Assembly: GCA_012274445.1 (NCBI GenBank)
Contig: JAAROD010000080.1
Location: 1,922,001-1,986,000, forward strand
Source: Sclerotiophoma versabilis
Taxonomy: Eukaryota > Ascomycota > Dothideomycetes > Pleosporales > Didymellaceae
Direction of reading: 5' to 3'
Length of the DNA: 64,000 nt
Part shown: positions 57,590-64,000 of the stretch, one piece after another
Position numbering within the stretch: position 1 is the stretch's first letter
How the letters are laid out: each line of letters begins with the position of its first letter
The notes under the pieces: generated by a model
What the model saw: only the letters and a program-made list of their open reading frames with translations
The model's database searches: none
Told to the model about the DNA's origin: nothing
Translations under genes and position numbers: made by a program

Positions 57590-59869
57590 ATGGGCCAATC
57601 TTCCCCCAATTCAACAGCACATATGTATGCGTACAGCAACTATCCCTTTCAAAGGCAACAACAACCACCACCAGTAATGCAACACATGTCCAGATCTTCG
57701 CCTCCTCAATCCACGTGGGCTGTGCCACAGACCCACAACTCGTATTATGCTGGGCCTCAAGGAATTATGGTCCCGAACAGAGACGAGCACTCACACTTCC
57801 TCCCAAGATCAGACATCAATACTACTGAAGCATCAGCCTTCAATAATGCAGCTTTGAGCAATGGCATGGCAACGTCAGCAGAATACTTTCCTAACGTCAT
57901 CGATACAAGTACGTGCGCTTCGGTATCATTTGTTTCTCTTGCTGACACGGAAAGGTCCTTGGGGTGCGAAGGTGTGCGAGGAGCTAGAATCGTTTCCTTC
58001 ATTGGACGCAGATACCACAGACTTCAACCATGGATTGATGGGACAGGACGAGAACACTCCCATCATTGACCTACGACAATTTCAAGGCATGGGACAGCAA
58101 GAGACTGGTAACCTAACGCAGTTCAATCCACAAGGCCCCCGTCGTATGTCCGAGTCGTCATTCTCTATGTCCAGCACAGGTGGAGGAATGTTTCCTGATA
58201 TATCATCCTACGAGGAGATGGGCTCGGCGGAGGCAGTCTCGTACGCGTCTGAGTGCGATGGCTGGAACACAGTAGAACCTGCTGGTAGCCATTTGATGTC
58301 TCCAATTGCTTCGCCGAGAAAGTCCCAGTACGATACTGTCGCTCGGACTGGAGGCCGAGCCCGTATGTCTCCGGCGCCACACAACAACGTTAGATCATCG
58401 CCCTATACACTCGAGAGTACACGTTTCAAGCGTTGGTCCACTGGACAAGCACCAACTTCGACACCTGCCAACTCACGTGCAGTAGCTCAAACCCCCAACC
58501 AGTTCGCCCCTTATGGTCCGCGCCCAAATCCGCATCATTCAATGCCAGTATACCCGCCTAGTACAATGGGCAATCTTGGTATGCATGCGCAGAACATGTT
58601 ATTCCCACAGAACCACCAACTTCAATCCAACGGCCCACCTTTATTCGCGACGCGCGATCAAGCGTTCCATCTTGAGGTGCCTCGGCCTCTCCCATCACAA
58701 GGTCTCTTCCGTCTGCTTCAAAGTAACGTAGACAAACACGGGGGTTGTTCATCGCATTTCGCGGATCTTTCGGACCCACCTGATCTTTACTCTTCTCTCC
58801 ACGAAGAGCCATCTAACCCGCCCGAATCAGATATGAACCCATCAGACCCAGACCTTGTGCCACATGAACAAGATCTTCGCTTCAATGGGGATCTGTACAC
58901 TCCAAGGTGGGTCCGTGGGCACGGCAATAAACGCGAAGGGTGGTGCGGGCTCTGTAAACCTGGACGTTGGCTTGTCCTGAAGAACAGCGCGTTCTGGTAT
59001 GACAAGTCCTTCACGCACGGCGTCAGCGCAGCAACTGGCGCAGCATTCCAAGGACCTCAGGAGACCCGCCGCACAGAAGGGAACCTTGATGTATGGGAAG
59101 GCCTTTGCGGAAGTTGCGGCGAGTGGATCGCTCTGGTCAGCAGTAAAAAGAAAGGGACGACATGGTTCAGGCATGCTTACAAGGTTCGTGTTTACCTTGC
59201 ATTCCTCTCAACCCATGCTCGTTCTTCATTCACGCATTTCATTCGTTGGTGTTCGTCTGCGGGGTTGCACAGACTCACCTGCTAACAATACCAACACAGT
59301 GTCACACCCACCCAAAAGTCAAAGACGGACTCAAGCGGCGTCGCGAAACACAAGCAGGTCGTGCTCGTGCTGTGTCGTCGGCATCGGCATCGTCCTCGCA
59401 TCCGGTCAAGCAGGAGTCGACTCCTGCCAACACAGCGTCACACCGTCATTCGACACCGACACCGACACCGGGCAGCTCCGCGCTCCACACATTCGGCATG
59501 CCAGTCTCAACTCCCACCGCAACACCATCATTAAGAACAACATCGTACGGAAGCAGTACGTCGTATCCAACCCCGGCAGCAGCGACGCCCTCAATGTACC
59601 TACCTCAGACGCCGACTACGACGACGTCGTTGCATGCGCTACACACGCCAACAACGGCAGCCTTTCCGGAGCTTCGCTATGTTCCTGCCACTACCAAAGA
59701 TGAAAGGGTCTTGGGCCTCTTTCCCACCCCTCTGCAAGGCTTCAGGAACTCCTCCATGCCATACTCAGCAGCGCCTCCAATAAGTCTTGCGCATCAAGTT
59801 AGTGAGCCAGAGCTCGTGGGCATTAGAGCGACGGCTACGAGTCTGAACTCAATAGCAAGCATGATTTGA
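57590..59869 (+). CDS. Rua1-type transcription regulator
   Basis: Exons 57590-57908, 57955-59183 and 59300-59869 give 706 codons (705 aa); introns are 46 and 116 bp, GT-AG. The conserved C-terminal Rua1 domain spans the second intron: YTPRWVRGHGNKREGWCGLC, KPGRWLVLKNSAFWYDK, HGVSAATG, WEGLCGSCGEWIALVSSKKKG and TTWFRHAYK|CHTHPK. Its Cys/His pattern (C-x2-C ... C-x2-C ... C-x-H) suggests a zinc-binding fold. The first 370 residues are Gln/Pro/Ser/Asn-rich and the tail Thr/Ser/Pro-rich, both disordered. Rua1 in Ustilago activates the ustilagic acid cluster; the target here is unknown and no biosynthetic genes are nearby. The start is the first in-frame ATG; an upstream exon at 57472 spliced to 57559 would add about 18 residues. 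Confidence 0.85.
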
Positions 59870-61577
59870 GTTGCATTCAATCTCGCTTTTTGTAAGCAAG
59901 TTGCCTTAGGTCTGACCGATGAGACTGCCCAAGGCCTGCGTTCGCCCAAACAAGTCCATTCACGGCTCTCGCATAGCTTTCTGGATCATGTTCTGGTGGT
60001 ATCGCAGCGTTTCCCACCGTACCTGAGGTTCATATTGACACCGATGGTCAGGTGAATTACTTTGCATTGCATCTTTTTTTAGACGTCCTTTCATAACACC
60101 ACAATGCTTTATTGCATTGCATGTTGTAGCGTTCCAGCGTTTTGTTTACATTTCTCCATCTTCGTTACACATTTCACGTTCAGCGTGAGCTTACGATTGA
60201 TGACGCACCACCATAGGGAAAGCTGGTCGACTTCACAGTTAATACTAGTCAATACCTCTCACGTAGATAGAATTCCTTTCTGATAGATATCCCTACACAT
60301 TGCAAGCAATTCAAAACAACTCTAACAACATAACACACATACCACATTGATATGACTTACAGTCGAACTTCGATCGTCGGTCTGATGGCCGATAGCTCTC
60401 CACTTCGAAACTCAATTCGACCCGCGCTTCAGCTTCAGCCTCAGCCTCACAATCAGGTTCAGTTCAAAGTGTACATGGAACATCTGACACCTGACACAAA
60501 TCAGAAGCTCTGAAACGCCATATGTGGCATGCTCGTGCGTGGACCGGTACGAACGGCAGTTTGCGGATAGGAATCGATGCCACCTTGCTATCATCGCATC
60601 GGGCGACAGAAGCGGTGAGAGTAGGGATAGAACAAGTTGAAACGGACACGTACTTTCTCGACTACCAACCTTGAGGTTAGTCGCAAGGGAGGCCAGATGA
60701 ACAGTCTCGATGAGTAGAATAGGCCGCGGTCTAACACTCAGATCTATGCACACGTTTGGACGCACGTGCCTCCACAAACAATCATATCTCTTCCTTAAGT
60801 TTTGCGAAAAAAGTACGATTGTCCGACTCGCCGGCCTCGCACACTATCAACGTGGTCGTGTAATTTAGCTCCCTTCACATTTACAAGTTGCGCAGGTTTC
60901 AACCTATGCTACTGCCGGTAGGCTAGACAGTGTATACCATCCTTGAACCTTGGTGTTTGAAATAGCCTCGAATTTGACGTTCTTGTGTTGCTGGGGTTGA
61001 CGCTCACAAGGTCAGGTCATGCAGGGAAGCTCAGAGGAAACAAACACACGATACCAGCTGGATGATCAAACTCCTTAATTATGGTTCTGAGTAACCAAAC
61101 GTCTCGCTATGATGACCAGTACGATAGATCCAGTCCTGAAGACCACTGACTCCTGCATTACTAATAGCTTCGTTGCTTGTCTTCTAAATTTTGGTGCGCT
61201 GAGCTACTTTGAGACGAAATCGCGAAGGATGAGATTGATTACCAAACATTGGTATACCAGAACGCGGTACAAGCATCTTGATCAGGGGTTCGTTGCGCTG
61301 CGAATTTCATCCCATGATGTTATTTGGTGAGGAGTGTAAATATCTAAATCGTTCAATACACTTGAATCAAGTGAGAAGCGTGTATAAAGCAAGCTTTATT
61401 TGCAAGTTGAGTGTTCTTCATCTAGGTTAATCCAAGCACAATCTAAAATGGACCAAAAACTGCTTGCAATCGGTCCCTCGATAGCTGTATAGCTCTCAAG
61501 ATCCTGAGATTGGGTTTCCCTATCGACACACCATGGCACAATCTGTTGGTTGATTCATCCCGAACAAAAAGCGCAAG
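59870..61577. other. Intergenic region
   Basis: 1.7 kb downstream of the Rua1-type gene with no convincing frame, RNA or repeat; a T7 run at about 60074-60080 and AT-rich stretches fit a 3' untranslated region. Confidence 0.45.
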
Positions 61578-62081
61578 ATGTCGCAATCTGGAAAGTCGCG
61601 CAAGAGCAATTCAAAAAGCAAGGAGGAAGTTGCAGCTGATCATGCCGCAATGACAAGTAAGAAAGATCATGCAGACAGCGCCAGGTGGTTGCCTCCTTCC
61701 TGCGTTGTTAAATTTTTGTTTATTCCGGCACTAGTAGAGGAAGCTGTCACTCCTAGAGCAGAAGTCAGAACCATCGTTGAACAGTCAGTAAGCTTCTCAC
61801 CAGCGATCATACAGTCTGAGCAGTTGGATGGAATCCCATCGTCTCTTCCCGACTCGTTTTTATGTCTGAATCATAGCCATATGCATACTGCGAGCCTCGA
61901 CTGCCTGAGAAGTGGGTACGACGATGACTTCTGCCCTTGGCCTTCAGCAATAAGATCCTCTCTGAATGCCCTTACCACTATCACAGTAAAGGTCCACACT
62001 AAGAAAAGGCACTTCACTCATAGTGGTCTCACCTCTTGCCCAGACAATATTCCAAAGGAGTCCGGAAACAAGAGCAGTTGA
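61578..62081 (+). CDS. Possible hypothetical protein
   Basis: A 167-aa uninterrupted frame with a Lys/Ser-rich start (MSQSGKSRKSNSKSKEE) and no recognised domain. It stands alone between long non-coding stretches. Codon use is not clearly coding, so this may be chance. Confidence 0.3.
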   Translation: MSQSGKSRKSNSKSKEEVAADHAAMTSKKDHADSARWLPPSCVVKFLFIPALVEEAVTPRAEVRTIVEQSVSFSPAIIQSEQLDGIPSSLPDSFLCLNHSHMHTASLDCLRSGYDDDFCPWPSAIRSSLNALTTITVKVHTKKRHFTHSGLTSCPDNIPKESGNKSS

Positions 62082-63219
62082 GTTCCGAAGGGACAAGCAC
62101 AAATTTTCGCCCCCACCGCTCCAAGTGATTGCATTATGGTCCAAGAAAACTTACACAAGCAAGATGGTATTTCGAACGCAGCCAAGTCATGGTAACTCAC
62201 GCTGAAACTCCGAATAGTATCAATCAAGCTTGACATCGGCCACTATATCAAGCACACAGAGGAGCCATACTTGAGCAACAGCCCTGGCCACCCACTTTTG
62301 TAGATAAGCGAAAGTCAAGTGTGCCTCATTGGCAGAGTCATCCTACTGGATTGTTTAGCAAGCAATTCAACCATCAGTCCATTCTGACAACCCTCGAGTG
62401 TTCCAAGTAGCTTACATGATGCGGAAGACGCTTGCTGCTTTAGAGCCAAGCCCTCCCCTTACACTGTGAGTGAAAGGTCCTAGACCTATGTCAACTTATT
62501 TGCGCCCTGAATCTCTCTACTTTGAAGCACACTCATTTGACCCACCCCTGACCTGAAATTTCCACCTCGGATCCCAACACTTCGCCCCCGACAGAAGACG
62601 GAAGCTATCACTCAGCCAGTTCGAATTACGACACTTGTAAGACAGGCCATCAAGATATTGGAAAACTCGTTACCATATAGGCCAGAGCTCGCAATCGCCA
62701 TCAAGGACTACGGTTAGCGCTCCAGCAAACGAGAGAGAATCTCGTGCTGCGCAGCGCCGAGTGTCTTGCTACCGGGCTATGTTTCGAGCACTTTTCTTCA
62801 CATGCTGGCTCGATGAGTACGTGCTAGGTGAAGTTGAAGAAGTCGGGTGGGGGGGCTGAAATAAATTCCATTAGGATGAATCCCAAACTTGCAGTCGCTG
62901 CTGATGAGATGCGCATTTCGTTCGGGAAAGGGAAGGGGTATTATTTCAGAGGAAAACGGCAACAGAGCGTGTGAATTGCTGGCGGAATGCGGATTGCAGT
63001 AGGTACTGGAAGTCGAGGATGTGTCTGGGTGGGGGGGGGGGGGGGGGTGGACGCAACCCAAGTACGACGCACATGAGATAAACGCATACCTCAAGGGAAG
63101 TCAATTACAGGTTCCTCTCAGAGAGAACTAATCAATGTCATATTATGGTATCATGTATCATCCTCATCACTCCCATCGCCTTATCTTAATCCCAGCGCAC
63201 CAACCTCAGTATCATCTCT
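62082..63219. other. Intergenic region with G17 run
   Basis: Spacer containing a 17-base G run at 63031-63047; no gene recognised. It lies downstream of the minus-strand gene on the right. Confidence 0.5.
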
Positions 63220-63865
63220 CTACTTCTTCTGCTCACCACCCTCTTTCTTTCCCCAAAGCCCCCCAAGGTATCCCCCCGCACTCTTCCCCGCATCCGCAAC
63301 CCCCTGTCCAGCACTGCCCACTCCGCTTCCCACGGCCCCAGCGCCGCCCTTCACGCCATCAACGGCGCCCTGGCCATATCCACCCAGCGGCCCTTGCGAC
63401 TCGATGGGGTTCCCATGCTCGTCCTTGCCGCCGCGCTCAGCGCGGTTGACGCCCTCTTTGGAAACTGCGTCGCCGAGGGGCTGCGCGAGCCCACCTTGGC
63501 CCAACTGACCTGAGACGAGGTTGTTGACGCCGTCTTGGACGTTGTCGACTTGGGAGACGCCTGTGACTTTGGTTTTGTCGAGGTTCTCTGTTGTTGGATT
63601 AGCGGGCGTTGAGTTTGGAGTCGGGAGTGTTGTGGGCCGGGGATGGAAATGCGAAGGGAAAGAAGAAAGAGGACAGTGGAACGTGTATGTATTTTGGCGG
63701 ACGAGACGCACGTTTGGTGGCATACGAAGCCTTGTTGTCCTTGGTGAACCACTGCAGGTACTTGTCCTCCATCCAGGGGACCCAGTTGTCATACTGGCGG
63801 TTGTAGAAATCGCCGGCCTGCTGCTTGTACGTCTTGCTCTCAGTGTTTTGGTTGTTTGTGGTCAT
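63220..63865 (-). CDS. Small conserved fungal hypothetical protein (Gly/Ala-rich tail)
   Basis: Exons 63865-63712 and 63587-63220 (124-bp GT-AG intron; join SYATK|QNLDKTKVTG) give 173 aa. Residues 1-50 are polar and aromatic (KQQAGDFYNRQYDNWVPWMEDKYLQWFTKDNKASY). The middle is DKTKVTGVSQVDNVQDGVNNLVSGQLG and AQPLGDAVSKEGVNRAERGGKDEHGNP. The C-terminus is a flexible Gly/Ala-rich run with a basic end (GGYLGGLWGKKEGGEQKK). I have the impression of similar unannotated proteins in other filamentous ascomycetes, without a known function. No signal peptide or membrane segment is present; hydrophilicity and Gly content recall stress-related disordered proteins, which is only an impression. Confidence 0.75.
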
Positions 63866-64000
63866 TTTGACTTCGACTTGCCCTTTATTAGAATAAGTGG
63901 TGTTAATGTGAAGCTGGTTGCAGGGGTGCGTGTATTTTGGTATTTTGGTAGGATCAATAAAGATCCGAATTCGCAGGCTGCAGCAATATATACTTTCTCC

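Noticed and set aside
1..64000. tRNA or rRNA genes
   Set aside because: I found no segment with a convincing cloverleaf or rRNA core by eye; a dedicated scan could still reveal one.

Overview
The window looks like a chromosome segment from a filamentous ascomycete (Pezizomycotina; Dothideomycetes/Pleosporales is my inference, not proven). The evidence is short 45-125 bp GT-AG introns, fungal-only gene families (Rua1-type regulator, DUF3433 membrane protein, ATG13, WSC secreted protein), and a sharply bounded AT-rich transposon graveyard with the signature of repeat-induced point mutation (RIP).

Layout: (1) 1-25.6 kb is ordinary gene-bearing DNA. It holds ATG13 (minus, running off the left edge), a 1674-aa ankyrin/RCC1/BTB protein, a Ser/Pro/Lys-rich hypothetical protein, a decayed Baeyer-Villiger monooxygenase pseudogene, a secreted WSC protein with a very long Ser-Leu-Pro repeat tract, a broken F-box gene and a 1216-aa DUF3433 multi-span membrane protein. 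(2) 25.6-51.2 kb is a nest of transposable elements. A structurally intact, unmutated Ty3/gypsy chromovirus (26456-33441, 501-bp LTRs that look identical) sits inside heavily RIP-mutated relics: a second gypsy family, an older copy related to the intact element, a minus-strand Ty1/copia element (37716-45302) inserted into that copy's integrase with a CTAGA duplication, and Fot1/pogo-like DNA transposons, one of which (49192-51055) splits a reversed relic LTR. (3) 51.2-64 kb is gene-bearing again: a type II membrane DUF4097-like protein, a Rua1-type transcription regulator and a small conserved protein near the right edge.

The most interesting material is in the intact retroelement. Gag and pol are joined by what reads as a textbook -1 frameshift signal: the heptamer T TTT TTA at 29025-29031, two stop codons just upstream in the pol frame, and a 5+5 bp stem downstream. 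The Gag C-terminus has three W-x2-C-x4-C-x2-H repeats. An 8-base match between the post-LTR sequence and the predicted 5' end of the transcript suggests self-priming.

Between pol and the 3' LTR, on the opposite strand, lies an ORF whose six cysteines have exactly Zn2Cys6 spacing, followed by a coiled coil. The RIP-mutated relative at 46.2-46.7 kb holds an antisense reading frame with tyrosine at each of those six positions, as TGY-to-TAY mutation would give. The antisense protein therefore looks like an ancestral, conserved part of this element lineage. I cannot search databases, so novelty is unverified.
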